The position numbers were made by a program, and so were the translations under genes. A stretch of DNA of 64,000 nt from contig JARRQJ010000008.1 of the NCBI GenBank assembly GCA_037381915.1, forward strand, positions 41,376 through 105,375. Direction: 5' to 3'. This DNA comes from JARRQJ01 sp037381915. Its GTDB lineage: Bacteria; Pseudomonadota; Gammaproteobacteria; DRLM01. Below are positions 37,873 to 47,824 of this stretch, one piece after another (position 1 is the first letter of the stretch; the number at the start of each line of letters is the position of its first letter). The notes under the pieces are model-generated. The model worked only from the letters and a program-made list of their open reading frames with translations, was not told where the DNA came from and searched no databases.

Positions 37873-39489
37873 CTAGTGGGCCACGGGGATGTCCAGACGC
37901 TGGCCGGGCCGCAGTACGGAATGACGGGTCAATTGATTGGTGACGAGCAGTTGCTTGACGGGGATACCATAGTTGGATGCGATCTGCCAGGCGCTGTCCC
38001 CCTTGCGCACCACATGCACGATGACGTCCCGTCCGGCAGTGTTCACAACGGGTTCCACCGCCTCCCGCACCCGCAGCTTTTGACCGACCCGGATCAAATC
38101 ATGCCCCGGCGCCATATCGTTGAGGGCCCGTAGGGTCTTGACGCTGAGGTCATAGCGGTCCGCGATGGTGGACAGGCTCTCATTGCGGTGCACGATGTGA
38201 TAGATGTTCACGGGCGAGCTTGCCGCCGGGTCTTCATCACCGCCTTGCGACTGCGCGATTGCCGCCACCTGTTTGTCGGATAATTGGCTCAAGGTCCCTG
38301 CGGGAAGCCATACCTCCGTCCCCGCGGGGATAGCGACATAGTTGCGGATGGCACGCCACCGCCACGAGGGATTCAAGGCCGCCAGCTTGCGTTGCTTGAT
38401 GCCGTAATAGCGGGCGATCTGGCGCGAGCGCAACGGTCTGTCCAAAACTACACTGTCCAGAGCCAGGGGCTGTTGCATGTCCACACCCTTGGGGAAATAG
38501 AGTCCGCGATTGCGCGCGATGTCGCGTGCGGCGAGAAATTCGGCATAGAAATTCCGCGACGCGAAACCGAACGTCCTGGAATTGTATTCTTCGACAATGC
38601 GACTGAAATCCTCGCCGTATTCATCCTTGGCGCGCATCATGCCGCGGATGCCGTGGTTGTACGAGGTGATGGCCAAGGGCCAACTGCCCAGCAACTCATA
38701 GGCCTGACGCAGATACTGGGCGGCGCCCCGCGCCGCGGCAATAGGATCCATGCGCTGATCCACCGCACGGTTGATTTTCATAAACAGGCGTCCGGCCGAG
38801 CGGGTGAATTGCCACATCCCTGCGGCACCTACGGAAGAACGGGCGCGATTCTGAAAGGATGACTCCACGTGGGGCAGATACGCCAAGTCCCCGGGCACGC
38901 CTTCCTCGCGAAATACCTCGCGGAAGGCACGGTCATAGCGACCGCTCATTTCCAATCCCCGGCGAAACCGCTCCCGCAGTCCCCGCTGACTGCGCAGCCG
39001 TTTGGCCGCGCCAGCCAGGGCATCACGGCCCGCCGCATCGATGATATGTTGCCTCAACGCGCGATCGTCCGCCGACAGCGACGCTGGGTCCTTTGCGGCG
39101 GCCGCCACGCGCCGCAATCTGCGCTGGAAGATCTTGGTAAGCCGTTCAATCCGCTTGCGCTGCGCCCGGGTGAACGATTCCTTTGCGTCGCCTTTGAGGT
39201 CGATGACCCGGTAAATCAAAGCCGGATAGTCGGTATCGTGCAACACCACCTGATTCAAGTGCCACCGGGCGAAGACCTTGCGCCAAAAGGCCACATTGTC
39301 TTCCAGCGCGATCGGCACGGGAAACACGTCGGGATGGATTTCCAAGGCGCTGTTATGGGGCATGGGATCGGGATCGATGGACGCCTGGGTCTGATCCATC
39401 CACACGGGTGCGGACACGGCCACACAGCCTGCGACCAAAAATCTCAAGCTATTGTTTTTTATAAATTCTTTTGCCGAGCCCAGTCGCAT
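37873..39489 (-). CDS. mltD: MltD-like membrane-bound lytic murein transglycosylase with LysM repeats
   Basis: From ATG 39489 (preceded by AAGGGCGATC) the protein has 538 residues. An N-terminal hydrophobic segment (~15-30) acts as signal sequence or anchor; I see no clear lipobox. The SLT domain (~195-330) contains the catalytic E209 in LPHVESSFQNRARSSVGAAG, MWQFTRSAGR and TSYNHGIRGM. Two LysM modules follow (~430-475, YHIVHRNESLSTIADRYDLS, and ~487-533, VHVVRKGDSAWQIASNYG). It cleaves peptidoglycan glycan strands with formation of 1,6-anhydroMurNAc. The residues between ~85 and 195 form a charged helical insertion. Confidence 0.93.
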   Translation of the reverse strand: MRLGSAKEFIKNNSLRFLVAGCVAVSAPVWMDQTQASIDPDPMPHNSALEIHPDVFPVPIALEDNVAFWRKVFARWHLNQVVLHDTDYPALIYRVIDLKGDAKESFTRAQRKRIERLTKIFQRRLRRVAAAAKDPASLSADDRALRQHIIDAAGRDALAGAAKRLRSQRGLRERFRRGLEMSGRYDRAFREVFREEGVPGDLAYLPHVESSFQNRARSSVGAAGMWQFTRSAGRLFMKINRAVDQRMDPIAAARGAAQYLRQAYELLGSWPLAITSYNHGIRGMMRAKDEYGEDFSRIVEEYNSRTFGFASRNFYAEFLAARDIARNRGLYFPKGVDMQQPLALDSVVLDRPLRSRQIARYYGIKQRKLAALNPSWRWRAIRNYVAIPAGTEVWLPAGTLSQLSDKQVAAIAQSQGGDEDPAASSPVNIYHIVHRNESLSTIADRYDLSVKTLRALNDMAPGHDLIRVGQKLRVREAVEPVVNTAGRDVIVHVVRKGDSAWQIASNYGIPVKQLLVTNQLTRHSVLRPGQRLDIPVAH

Positions 39490-39663
39490 ATGATCGCCCT
39501 TACGCCCTGCTGATTTCAAAAACAATAATGACAGTGCGCCCTGTCATATCAAAGCACATTGTCATCCTATCGTTAACCATATCGGCCGATTTCCGGACTT
39601 CATAAGCCTGGGATCAGGAAGGTTAAGGCCGGTTCGACCCGAGGCCGGCGGCCGTCACGCCCC

Positions 39664-40770
39664 TCATTGGTCCGCGCCGAGTGCCCGGGCACGCCGCTGG
39701 CTGGCTTGCGCCTCGGCCTTAAAGCGCGAGGGATCGTAATCGGCGGCAAGCCATCCCTGCAGATGGCTGGTAATCAACTCAACCAGGGCCGCTATATGAT
39801 CGACGCGCTCATTCAGAGCCGGAATATACCGCAGGCTCTTGCCACCCGCCGTAAGAAACGTCTCCTTGTTCTGCATGGCGATCTCCTCGAGGGTTTCCAG
39901 GCAATCCGCCGCGAAGCCGGGGCAGACCACGTCCACTTGTTTTACGCCGTCACGCGCCCATTGACGCAAGGTCTTGTCGGTATAGGGCTGCAACCACTCG
40001 GCGCGGCCGAAGCGCGACTGAAAGGCCACCTGCCACCGGTCGTGCGGCAATCCCAGTCTTTCCGCCACCAGGCGCGCAGTCTTCTGACATTGGCAATAGT
40101 AGGGATCGCCGGCACGCAAAGTGCGCTTGGGCATACCATGAAAGGAAAACAGTAAACGTTCGGGCTCGCCATGCTGCACCCAACTCTCGCGAATACTGTT
40201 GACCAGGGCGCCGAGATAGGCCCCGTCATCGTGATAGTGGGTGATAAAGCGCAGCTCCGGCACCCAGCGCCAGGACTTGAGTTCGTCGCTCACCGCATCG
40301 AATACCGTCGCCGTGGTGGCGGCTGAATATTGAGGATATAAAGGCAACACCAAAATCCGCCGGGCCCCAGCCTCGCGCAGTTGAGCCAGTCCGGTTTTGA
40401 CGGAAGGCTTGCCGTAGCGCATGGCCAGGGCCACCTGCACCCGGTCGCCGTAACGGGCGGCGAGGGCGTCCTGAACGGCGCGGGCCTGGCGCCGTGAAAT
40501 GGTCAGCAGCGGCGAACCGTCCTCGGTCCAGACGCGCTGGTAGGCGTGCGCCGAACGGCGCGGACGGAATCTCAGTACCATGCCGTGCAATATCAACCAC
40601 CAGACCGGACGGGGAATCTCCACGACGCGGGGATCCCTGAGAAACTCTGCCAGATAACGCCGCACCGCATCGGTGGTCGGCGCATCGGGAGAGCCCAGAT
40701 TGACCAAGAGCACGCCCAGACACCCGACCGAATCATGCCGGTAATCTTGTTCGCCGCTGTATCTGCTCAT
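39664..40770 (-). CDS. hemH: ferrochelatase
   Basis: A 368-residue ferrochelatase inserting Fe(II) into protoporphyrin IX. The N-terminal GVLLVNLGSPDAPT, the metal-binding H211 in FSFHGMPKRT, GDPYYCQCQKTA, and the glutamate-rich DCLETLEEIAMQ (~289-300) are all visible. Soluble or peripherally attached to the inner membrane. Length is typical of proteobacteria. The flanking Nudix and mltD genes give no functional clue. Confidence 0.98.
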   Translation of the reverse strand: MSRYSGEQDYRHDSVGCLGVLLVNLGSPDAPTTDAVRRYLAEFLRDPRVVEIPRPVWWLILHGMVLRFRPRRSAHAYQRVWTEDGSPLLTISRRQARAVQDALAARYGDRVQVALAMRYGKPSVKTGLAQLREAGARRILVLPLYPQYSAATTATVFDAVSDELKSWRWVPELRFITHYHDDGAYLGALVNSIRESWVQHGEPERLLFSFHGMPKRTLRAGDPYYCQCQKTARLVAERLGLPHDRWQVAFQSRFGRAEWLQPYTDKTLRQWARDGVKQVDVVCPGFAADCLETLEEIAMQNKETFLTAGGKSLRYIPALNERVDHIAALVELITSHLQGWLAADYDPSRFKAEAQASQRRARALGADQ

Positions 40771-40844
40771 GATCCTCTGTCTCGCGCCTACGTTTGGCGG
40801 GCAGTATACCGGAGCGGCGGCGCCAGGTCAGTGGCCGGTCTTCG

Positions 40845-41285
40845 CTAGTAGAGTCGCAGGGGCGCCACTCGTCCGGCAAGACGGAATTGCCGGTAATCAT
40901 CGAGGATCATCTCATGATCGAAGGCCAGCGGATGCGGGGGGCTATTCAAATCAAACAGTGCAACTCGTTTGGCGTCATCCCGCGCCAGCGGCTCGCCCCG
41001 CGCTTCGGCGACATATACCGCACTCACCGTATGCCTGCGCGGATCCCGCTGCGGCGCGGAATAGCATCCCAGCAAGGTCGTCAGCACCACCTGCAGAGAC
41101 GTCTCTTCCAGGGCCTCGCGCAGCGCCGCCCGTTCCAGACATTCGCCCACATCCACGAATCCGCCGGGCAGCGCCCAGCCGAAGGGCGGATTCCGGCGTT
41201 CAATTAGTACGATGGGCCGTCCGGGACGATCCGCCATCTCAATGATGATATCCGCCGCCAACAACGGCGTGACCGGTGCCGCCAT
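40845..41285 (-). CDS. Nudix hydrolase
   Basis: A 146-residue Nudix protein starting at MAAPVTPLLAADIII (GGAGG eight bases upstream of ATG 41285; a start at 41300 is possible). The Nudix box is complete: GGFVDVGECLERAALREALEETSLQV. The substrate is uncertain; the short single-domain layout and WALPGGF resemble ADP-ribose or nucleoside-diphosphate-sugar hydrolases. It is 74 bp upstream of hemH on the same strand. Confidence 0.93.
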   Translation of the reverse strand: MAAPVTPLLAADIIIEMADRPGRPIVLIERRNPPFGWALPGGFVDVGECLERAALREALEETSLQVVLTTLLGCYSAPQRDPRRHTVSAVYVAEARGEPLARDDAKRVALFDLNSPPHPLAFDHEMILDDYRQFRLAGRVAPLRLY

Positions 41286-41596
41286 AGCCCTCACCTCCAA
41301 CTGCGCAACTCCACCAGGATAACCCGGCTACCGCCAGGCGCAAATCCGCCAAGACACTGTCAAGCGCATCACGGGAAAACGCGGGCTAAGCATCATAGCG
41401 GCACGCCGCTCCAGACCGTTTGCCAAGATTTGCCCGAGCGAAGGCCGGCACGGCCGCCGTATTTGAAGTTCCGATTTCTGGAATAGTATGGCGCGGTTGT
41501 GTTCGGCGAGGAAAGGTGGTGGCCGCGACCGGCCACCGCCGTCCTGTCCTTAGCGCTGCGAACGCCCCTATCCTTCCAGTGCCTCAGTGGGTGTGG
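41286..41596. other. gene-free interval between htpG and the Nudix gene, with one strong hairpin
   Basis: Both flanking genes lie on the minus strand. I find no coding signal. A perfect 8-bp stem, GGTGGCCG-CGAC-CGGCCACC (41518-41537), lies about 60 bp after the htpG stop but lacks a T run on either side; it may stabilise the htpG transcript end rather than terminate it. Confidence 0.5.
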
Positions 41597-43474
41597 CTAA
41601 CGACTCAGCAGCAGCAACATCTCGTTCAAGCGGCGTACGAAAGTGGCGGGGTCATCCAGTTGACCGCCCTCCGCCAACAGCGACTGGTCGAATATAATGC
41701 TGGCCCAGTCATTGAAACGTTGTTCATCCTGCTCGTCGTTGAGGCGCTTTACCAAATTATGGCCGGTATTGACCTCGAGGATCGGCACCACTGTGGGAAT
41801 ATCGTGACCGGCGGCCTTGAGAAGATTGCGCAGGCTGGTACCCATGTCCTGTTCTTCCACCACCAGACAGGCCGGAGACTGGGTGAGGCGATGGCTGACG
41901 CGCACTTCTTTGACGCGCTCGCCCAGGGCGTTCTTTAGCCTTTCCAGCAGGCCCTTGTATTCTTCCGCCGCCTTTTTGATTTCCGCGGCGCTGTCCTCAT
42001 CCTCGAGCTTGCCGAGATCCAAAGCCCCCTTTGCCACCGATTGCAGGGTCTTGCCGCCGTACTCCGGCAGGTTGCTCACCAGCCATTCGTCCACACGGTC
42101 CGCCAGCAGCAGGACCTCGATGCCTTGTTTGCGGAATACCTCCAAATGCGGGCTGTGTCGGACGGCGGCGAAGGTCTCGCCGGTAATATAGTAAATCTTG
42201 TCCTGGCCCTCCTTCATCCGCCCGACATAATCCTCCAGGGAAACGACTTGTTGCTCGCCGTCGTTGTGAGTCGAGGAGAAGCGCAGCAGGGCGGCGATGC
42301 GCTCGCGATTGGCGAAATCCTCGGCCGGCCCTTCCTTGAGTACCCGTCCGAATTCCCCCCAGAACTTGCCGTACTTTTCAGGATCGTTCTTTGCCATGTC
42401 CTCCAGCAGCCCCAGGATCTTTTTGACGGAGGCCGCGCGGATCGTCTCCACGGCACGGTTGTGCTGCAGGATCTCGCGCGACACGTTGAGGGGCAGGTCG
42501 TCCGAATCCACCACGCCGCGCACGAAACGCAAGTAGCTGGGCAGTAATTGTTCCGCGGCGTCCATGATGAATACCCGGCGCACATAGAGTTTGATGCCAT
42601 GACGCTGCTGGCGGTCCCATAAATCGAAAGGCGCCCGCTGCGGGATGTAGAACAAGGAGGTATAGGACTGCCGGCCTTCCACCTGGCTGTGGATATGCGC
42701 GAGCGGCTCTTCGAAGTCATGGCCGACATGCTTGTAAAACTCATTGTAGTCCTGATCGGTGATGTCCTTCTTGGGCCGCGCCCACAAGGCCGAGGCGCGA
42801 TTGACGGTTTCATCCCCATCCTCACCGTCCTTCTTCATGACGATAGGCAAGGCGATATGGTCTGAATATTTGCGAATGATATTGCGCAAGCGGAAGCCGT
42901 CGAGAAATTCATCCTCGCCCTCGCGCAGATGCAGGGTCACCACGGTGCCCCGTTCCGGCTTGTCCACGGTCTCGACGCCATAGCTGCCCTCGCCGTCCGA
43001 TTCCCAGCGCACCCCGTGCTCCGCACCCAAGCCGGCGCGGCGGGTGGTCACGGTAATCCGGTCTGCAACAACGAAGCCCGAATAAAAACCCACGCCGAAC
43101 TGACCGATCAGCTTGGCGTCCTCGGCCTGCTCGCCGCTCAGGGATTCCAGAAATTGACGGGTGCCCGATTTGGCGATGGTTCCCAGATTTTCCATGACCT
43201 CGCCACGGCTCATGCCGATACCGTTATCGCTCACGGTGACGGTACGCTGGTCCTTATCGAAGGCCACGCGGATGCACAGCTCGGCGTCGTTTTCGTATAA
43301 TCCGTCATCGCCGAGCGCTTCGAAGCGCAGCTTGTCGCAGGCGTCCGAGGCGTTGGAAATCAGCTCGCGGAGAAATATCTCCTTGTTGGAATACAAAGAG
43401 TGGATCATCAACTTCAAGAGCTGCCGGACCTCCGTCTGGAAATCCAGGGTCTCTTTGTGTGCGGCGACCGTCAT
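41597..43474 (-). CDS. htpG: chaperone HtpG (Hsp90 family)
   Basis: A full-length 625-residue Hsp90: ATPase domain (~1-220) with SNASDACDKLRFEAL, DNGIGMSRGEV, GTIAKSGT and GQFGVGFYSGFVV; middle domain with PLNVSREILQ and the catalytic arginine region; C-terminal dimerisation domain ending VRRLNEMLLLLSR. Lacks the eukaryotic MEEVD tail, as expected. GGGGGAG precedes the ATG. A sigma-32-type promoter lies 64 bp upstream, matching the heat-shock control known for this gene. Confidence 0.99.
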   Translation of the reverse strand: MTVAAHKETLDFQTEVRQLLKLMIHSLYSNKEIFLRELISNASDACDKLRFEALGDDGLYENDAELCIRVAFDKDQRTVTVSDNGIGMSRGEVMENLGTIAKSGTRQFLESLSGEQAEDAKLIGQFGVGFYSGFVVADRITVTTRRAGLGAEHGVRWESDGEGSYGVETVDKPERGTVVTLHLREGEDEFLDGFRLRNIIRKYSDHIALPIVMKKDGEDGDETVNRASALWARPKKDITDQDYNEFYKHVGHDFEEPLAHIHSQVEGRQSYTSLFYIPQRAPFDLWDRQQRHGIKLYVRRVFIMDAAEQLLPSYLRFVRGVVDSDDLPLNVSREILQHNRAVETIRAASVKKILGLLEDMAKNDPEKYGKFWGEFGRVLKEGPAEDFANRERIAALLRFSSTHNDGEQQVVSLEDYVGRMKEGQDKIYYITGETFAAVRHSPHLEVFRKQGIEVLLLADRVDEWLVSNLPEYGGKTLQSVAKGALDLGKLEDEDSAAEIKKAAEEYKGLLERLKNALGERVKEVRVSHRLTQSPACLVVEEQDMGTSLRNLLKAAGHDIPTVVPILEVNTGHNLVKRLNDEQDEQRFNDWASIIFDQSLLAEGGQLDDPATFVRRLNEMLLLLSR

Positions 43475-43537
43475 AATAAAAGACTCCCCCTAGGTTGTTG
43501 GCCGAATATTGTCTCTCTAATGAATGGATAAACCCCG

Positions 43538-43566
43538 TCATGGGGGTCAATTCGGCGGTTTTCAAG
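43538..43566 (-). promoter_or_regulatory. sigma-32 (heat-shock) promoter of htpG
   Basis: On the minus strand CTTGAAA (43560-43566) is followed after 14 bp by CCCCATGA (43538-43545), an almost exact match to the sigma-32 consensus CTTGAAA / CCCCATnT. Predicted transcription start is near 43530, giving a leader of about 55 nt. Confidence 0.88.
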
Positions 43567-43645
43567 GCTCCCCACCCGGGCGGTCGGCCCGATGACCGGA
43601 CCTACCCCCTTCACCATCCCCACGCCATAGGTTAGATTAGTGACC

Positions 43646-45283
43646 ATGAAAACACGCACCATAGCCTCCAAGCCCTTCGCGGACCAGCGTCCGGGCACAT
43701 CGGGATTGCGCAAGAAAGTTTCGCTCTTTCAGCAACCCCACTATCTGGAGAATTTCGTTCAAGCGATCTTCGATTCGCTGACAGGCTACCAGGGCCAAAC
43801 CCTGGTACTGGGCGGCGACGGACGATTTTACAACCACCATGCCGTCCAAATCATCTTGAAAATAGCCGCTGCCAATGGTTTTGGTCGGGTATTGGTCGGA
43901 CAGCACGGTATCCTCTCCACGCCCGCGGCCTCCTGCGTTATCCGCAAACATGGCGCCTTTGGCGGCATCATCCTCTCCGCCAGCCACAACCCCGGCGGGC
44001 CGCAGGGCGACTTCGGCATCAAATACAATACGGGCAACGGCGGACCCGCGCCGGAAAAGATCACCGAAGCCATCTACCAACGCAGCCGCGAGATCCGCTC
44101 CTACCACATCGTCGACTCGGACGATGTGCCCTTGGACAGCCTCGGCACCCACCAGCTTGAAGAGATGCGGGTGGACGTCATCGACTCCGTGGCGGATTAC
44201 GCGCGCCTCATGGAGGATCTCTTTGACTTCGATCAAATCCACGGCTTGTTCAACTCCGGATTGTTTACCATGCGCTTCGATGCCATGCACGCGGTAACCG
44301 GTCCTTATGCCCATTTCATTCTGGAAGAGCGCCTGGGTGCGCCGCCGAACACGGTCATGAACGGCACCCCGCTTGAGGATTTCGGCGGGGGCCATCCGGA
44401 CCCCAATCTCACCTATGCCACCGATCTGGTGGCCGCCATGAACGGCGGCTTGCGTTCCCCGGACTTCGGCGCCGCCTCCGACGGCGACGGCGACCGCAAC
44501 ATGATACTGGGACGCAATTGCTTCGTAACCCCCAGCGACAGCCTGGCGATCTTGACCGATCACGCCATGCGCGTGCCGGGTTATGCCAGCGGCCTGGCGG
44601 GCGTCGCCCGCTCCATGCCCACCAGCGCCGCGGTGGACCACGTGGCGGAAAGATTGGGCATCCCCTGTTATGAGACCCCGACCGGCTGGAAATTCTTCGG
44701 CAATCTTCTGGATGCCGGCGCCGTCACTTTGTGCGGCGAGGAAAGCTTCGGAACCGGCTCCAATCACGTGCGCGAAAAGGACGGCCTGTGGGCCGTACTG
44801 TTCTGGCTCAATATCCTGGCGATACGCCGCCAACCCGTGGAAGAGATCCTGCGCGAGCACTGGGCGCGTTACGGCCGCAATTTCTATACCCGCCATGATT
44901 ACGAGGGCGTCGATAGTAACCGGGCCCAAGAACTCATACACGATTTACGCGCCAGACTTGCAGGATTACAGGGCAAGGGTTTTGACGTCTATCGCGTCAT
45001 GCAGGCCGACGATTACAGTTACAGCGATCCGGTGGACCACAGCGTGAGTACCGGGCAGGGGTTGCGCATCCTGTTCGAAAACGGCAGCCGCATCGTTTAC
45101 CGGCTGTCCGGCACCGGCACGGAGGGTGCAACTCTGCGCGTGTACATCGAGGCTTACGAGCGCGACGCATCACGACATCATGAAGAGACACAGCAATATC
45201 TGGCACCGCTGATCCAGATCGCCGACCGGATCGCCGCCATCGGCGAGCGCACCGGCCGCAGTGCACCAACGGTGATCACCTAA
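43646..45283 (+). CDS. pgm: phosphoglucomutase (alpha-D-glucose-specific)
   Basis: A 545-residue alpha-D-phosphohexomutase from ATG 43646 (a GTG at 43640 is a weaker choice). Phosphoserine S113 is in ILSASHNPGGPQGDFGIKYN (part of which overlaps the metal loop), the Mg loop is DGDGDR (~279-284), sugar binding is at GEESFGTGSNH, and the C-terminal phosphate loop is RLSGTGTEGATLRVY. It interconverts glucose-6-P and glucose-1-P and so links GlgC and GlgP to central metabolism. The N-terminal KPFADQRPGTSGLRKKV is typical of the Pgm, not the AlgC or GlmM, branch. Confidence 0.96.
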   Translation: MKTRTIASKPFADQRPGTSGLRKKVSLFQQPHYLENFVQAIFDSLTGYQGQTLVLGGDGRFYNHHAVQIILKIAAANGFGRVLVGQHGILSTPAASCVIRKHGAFGGIILSASHNPGGPQGDFGIKYNTGNGGPAPEKITEAIYQRSREIRSYHIVDSDDVPLDSLGTHQLEEMRVDVIDSVADYARLMEDLFDFDQIHGLFNSGLFTMRFDAMHAVTGPYAHFILEERLGAPPNTVMNGTPLEDFGGGHPDPNLTYATDLVAAMNGGLRSPDFGAASDGDGDRNMILGRNCFVTPSDSLAILTDHAMRVPGYASGLAGVARSMPTSAAVDHVAERLGIPCYETPTGWKFFGNLLDAGAVTLCGEESFGTGSNHVREKDGLWAVLFWLNILAIRRQPVEEILREHWARYGRNFYTRHDYEGVDSNRAQELIHDLRARLAGLQGKGFDVYRVMQADDYSYSDPVDHSVSTGQGLRILFENGSRIVYRLSGTGTEGATLRVYIEAYERDASRHHEETQQYLAPLIQIADRIAAIGERTGRSAPTVIT

Positions 45284-45328
45284 ACAGGCCGAAACCGGCG
45301 GTCGCCAGCTTTCAGTTCCGGAGGGAAT

Positions 45329-47728
45329 ATGACTTGTATTCGCCGTTTCGCTGAATTAGGCATGCAGGATGTCCCGATGGTCGGGGGTAAGAACGCCTCC
45401 TTGGGCGAGATGTATCGAGCCCTTGCCGCACAACAGGTGAAGGTGCCCAACGGCTTTGCCACCACCGCCGACGCCTATCGCTACTATCTCCGCCATAATC
45501 AATTGGACCAGCGCATCGAAGCCGTTCTCGCCGATCTCGACAGCCGTGACGTCAAGGCGCTGGCGGTCACCGGCGCCAAGATCCGCCAATGGATCATGCG
45601 CGGGGAAATGCCCGACGACCTTGCTACACAGATCCGTGCGGCCTATAAAGAACTCGCTGGCGAATACGGGCCCAGCCCGGATGTGGCGGTCCGCTCCTCC
45701 GCCACCGCCGAGGACCTGCCCACCGCCTCTTTCGCCGGCCAGCAGGAGACCTATCTCAATATCCGCGGCACGGATAATTTGCTGATGGCCTGCAAACGGG
45801 TCTTCGCTTCGCTCTTCACCAACCGCGCCATTTCCTATCGCATCGACAAGGGGTTCGCGCATATGGACATTGCCTTGTCCGTCGGCGTGCAGAAAATGGT
45901 GCGGTCCGACAAGGGCGCCTCGGGTGTAATGTTTACCCTCGACACCGAGACCGGATTCCGCGACGTGGTATTCATCAACGCCGCCTACGGCCTGGGGGAG
46001 AATGTCGTGCAAGGCACCGTGAATCCGGACGAATTTTACGTCTTCAAGACCACCCTGGCCCGGGGCTTCCGCCCCGTCCTCAAACGCCAGTTGGGCAGCA
46101 AGGAACGCAAATTGGTGTACGCCGCCGACGCCATGGCCGGGGTGTCCACGCGTAATATCCCCGTAAAACGCGAGGATCGGGAACGCTTTGCCATCAACGA
46201 CGATGAGGTGCTGCAATTGGCCCGCTACGCGGCGGCCATCGAAAACCATTATTCTCAGCAGGCCGGCCACCCCATGCCCATGGACATCGAATGGGCCAAG
46301 GACGGTGAAAGCGGCGAGCTGTTCATTCTCCAGGCGCGTCCCGAGACCGTTCACGCCGCGACAACGGCGGCCCTGGAGACCTATCGTCTGCAACAACGCG
46401 GCACCGTGCTGGCCGAAGGCAAGAGCGTCGGGCAGAAGATCGCCGCGGGCCGGGCACGGGTGATCCTCGAGGCCGAACACATGTCGGAATTGCAGCCGGG
46501 GGAAGTTTTGGTCACCGACATCACCGATCCCGATTGGGAGCCGGTGATGAAGATCGCCGCCGCCATCGTCACCAACCGTGGCGGGCGCACCTGCCATGCC
46601 GCCATTGTCGCCCGTGAGCTCGGCATCCCGGCGGTGGTAGGCTGTAATGATGCCACCCACAGCGTCACTGACGGTACCGATGTCACGGTATCGTGTGCGG
46701 AAGGCGATGCCGGCTATGTCTACGAGGGCCGTCTGCCCTTTGCCATGGAGAAACTGGATACCAGTAACCTCCCGCGGCCGCACACCCATATCATGATCAA
46801 CGTCGGGAACCCCCAGGTCGCCTACGAGGTCTGCCAGCTGCCCAATGACGGGGTAGGGTTGGCGCGCCTCGAATTCATCATCAACAACTCTATTCGTATC
46901 CATCCCCGCGCGCTTCTGGAATACGGCTCTCTCGACGACGCAACACGCGCACAGGTCGATGCACTGATCGCGGGTTATCCTGACCCGCGCAGCTTCTACA
47001 TCAATCGCCTCGCCGAGGGAGTAGGGACCATCGCCGCCGCCTTCTACCCCCGCCCGGTCATCGTGCGCATGAGCGATTTCAAGTCTAACGAATATGCGGC
47101 ATTGATCGGCGGCGAAAAGTATGAACCCCAAGAAGAGAACCCCATGATCGGTTTCCGCGGGGCCTCGCGCTATCCCAGCGAGCAGTTCGCCGCCTGTTTT
47201 GCCATGGAATGTGCGGCGATGCGCCAGGTACGGGAAGGCATGGGACTGGACAATGTGGCGCTCATGATCCCCTTCGTGCGCAGCGTCGAAGAAGCGCAAC
47301 GCGTGCTGGACCTCATGCAAGAGCAAGGACTACGGCGCGGCGCGCAGGACCTGAAGATCCATATGATGTGTGAAATCCCCGCCAATGCCCTGCTTGCCGA
47401 TGAGTTTCTCGAGCACTTCGATGGATTTTCCATCGGCTCGAATGACCTGACTCAACTCACTCTGGGTGTCGACCGCGATTCCGGACTGGTCACCAGCTTC
47501 GATGAAAGGAACGGTGCCGTCTTGAAGCTGATGGATATGGCCATCACCGCCTGCCGCCAGCACGGCAAATACATCGGGATTTGCGGCCAGGCACCTTCCG
47601 ATTATCCCGATATCACCCGCTGGCTCGTCGAAAAGGGTATTGAATCCATCTCCCTCAACGCCGACAGTGTCCTGAACATGACGCGTCTCGTCCTCGAACT
47701 AGAAACGGCCCAGAATCGCACACATTGA
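45329..47728 (+). CDS. ppsA: phosphoenolpyruvate synthase
   Basis: A 799-residue PEP synthase: N-terminal ATP-grasp domain (~15-340, with VRSSATAEDLPTASFAGQQET), phosphohistidine domain with H423 in GGRTCHAAIVARELGIPAVVG, and C-terminal PEP/pyruvate barrel with the catalytic-site SIGSNDLTQLTLGVDRDS and ICGQAPSDYP. It makes PEP, AMP and phosphate from pyruvate and ATP for gluconeogenesis. Ribosome site CCGGAGGG is just before the ATG. It follows pgm by 45 bp on the same strand, so a gluconeogenic/glycogen-directed operon is plausible. Confidence 0.98.
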   Translation: MTCIRRFAELGMQDVPMVGGKNASLGEMYRALAAQQVKVPNGFATTADAYRYYLRHNQLDQRIEAVLADLDSRDVKALAVTGAKIRQWIMRGEMPDDLATQIRAAYKELAGEYGPSPDVAVRSSATAEDLPTASFAGQQETYLNIRGTDNLLMACKRVFASLFTNRAISYRIDKGFAHMDIALSVGVQKMVRSDKGASGVMFTLDTETGFRDVVFINAAYGLGENVVQGTVNPDEFYVFKTTLARGFRPVLKRQLGSKERKLVYAADAMAGVSTRNIPVKREDRERFAINDDEVLQLARYAAAIENHYSQQAGHPMPMDIEWAKDGESGELFILQARPETVHAATTAALETYRLQQRGTVLAEGKSVGQKIAAGRARVILEAEHMSELQPGEVLVTDITDPDWEPVMKIAAAIVTNRGGRTCHAAIVARELGIPAVVGCNDATHSVTDGTDVTVSCAEGDAGYVYEGRLPFAMEKLDTSNLPRPHTHIMINVGNPQVAYEVCQLPNDGVGLARLEFIINNSIRIHPRALLEYGSLDDATRAQVDALIAGYPDPRSFYINRLAEGVGTIAAAFYPRPVIVRMSDFKSNEYAALIGGEKYEPQEENPMIGFRGASRYPSEQFAACFAMECAAMRQVREGMGLDNVALMIPFVRSVEEAQRVLDLMQEQGLRRGAQDLKIHMMCEIPANALLADEFLEHFDGFSIGSNDLTQLTLGVDRDSGLVTSFDERNGAVLKLMDMAITACRQHGKYIGICGQAPSDYPDITRWLVEKGIESISLNADSVLNMTRLVLELETAQNRTH

Positions 47729-47769
47729 CGAATCTCCGGCAGCGTACCGGTCACCGCGGCGATGCCCGT

Positions 47770-47799
47770 AAAAAAATCGCGGGCCAAAAGGCCCGCGAT
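47770..47799 (-). terminator. intrinsic terminator of the porin gene
   Basis: A perfect 10-bp stem, ATCGCGGGCC-AAAA-GGCCCGCGAT (47776-47799 on the plus strand), is followed in the minus direction by a run of seven T. It lies 26 bp after the porin stop. On the plus strand no T run follows, so it is less suited to terminate ppsA. Confidence 0.92.
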
Positions 47800-47824
47800 A
47801 TCGTTGCTGATTACCCTTGGTTTA

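Noticed and set aside
43637..44941. A 434-codon minus-strand frame
   Set aside because: Antisense shadow of pgm with no recognisable domain.
45356..47326. A 656-codon open frame on the minus strand
   Set aside because: It is the antisense of ppsA, whose catalytic motifs are complete on the plus strand.
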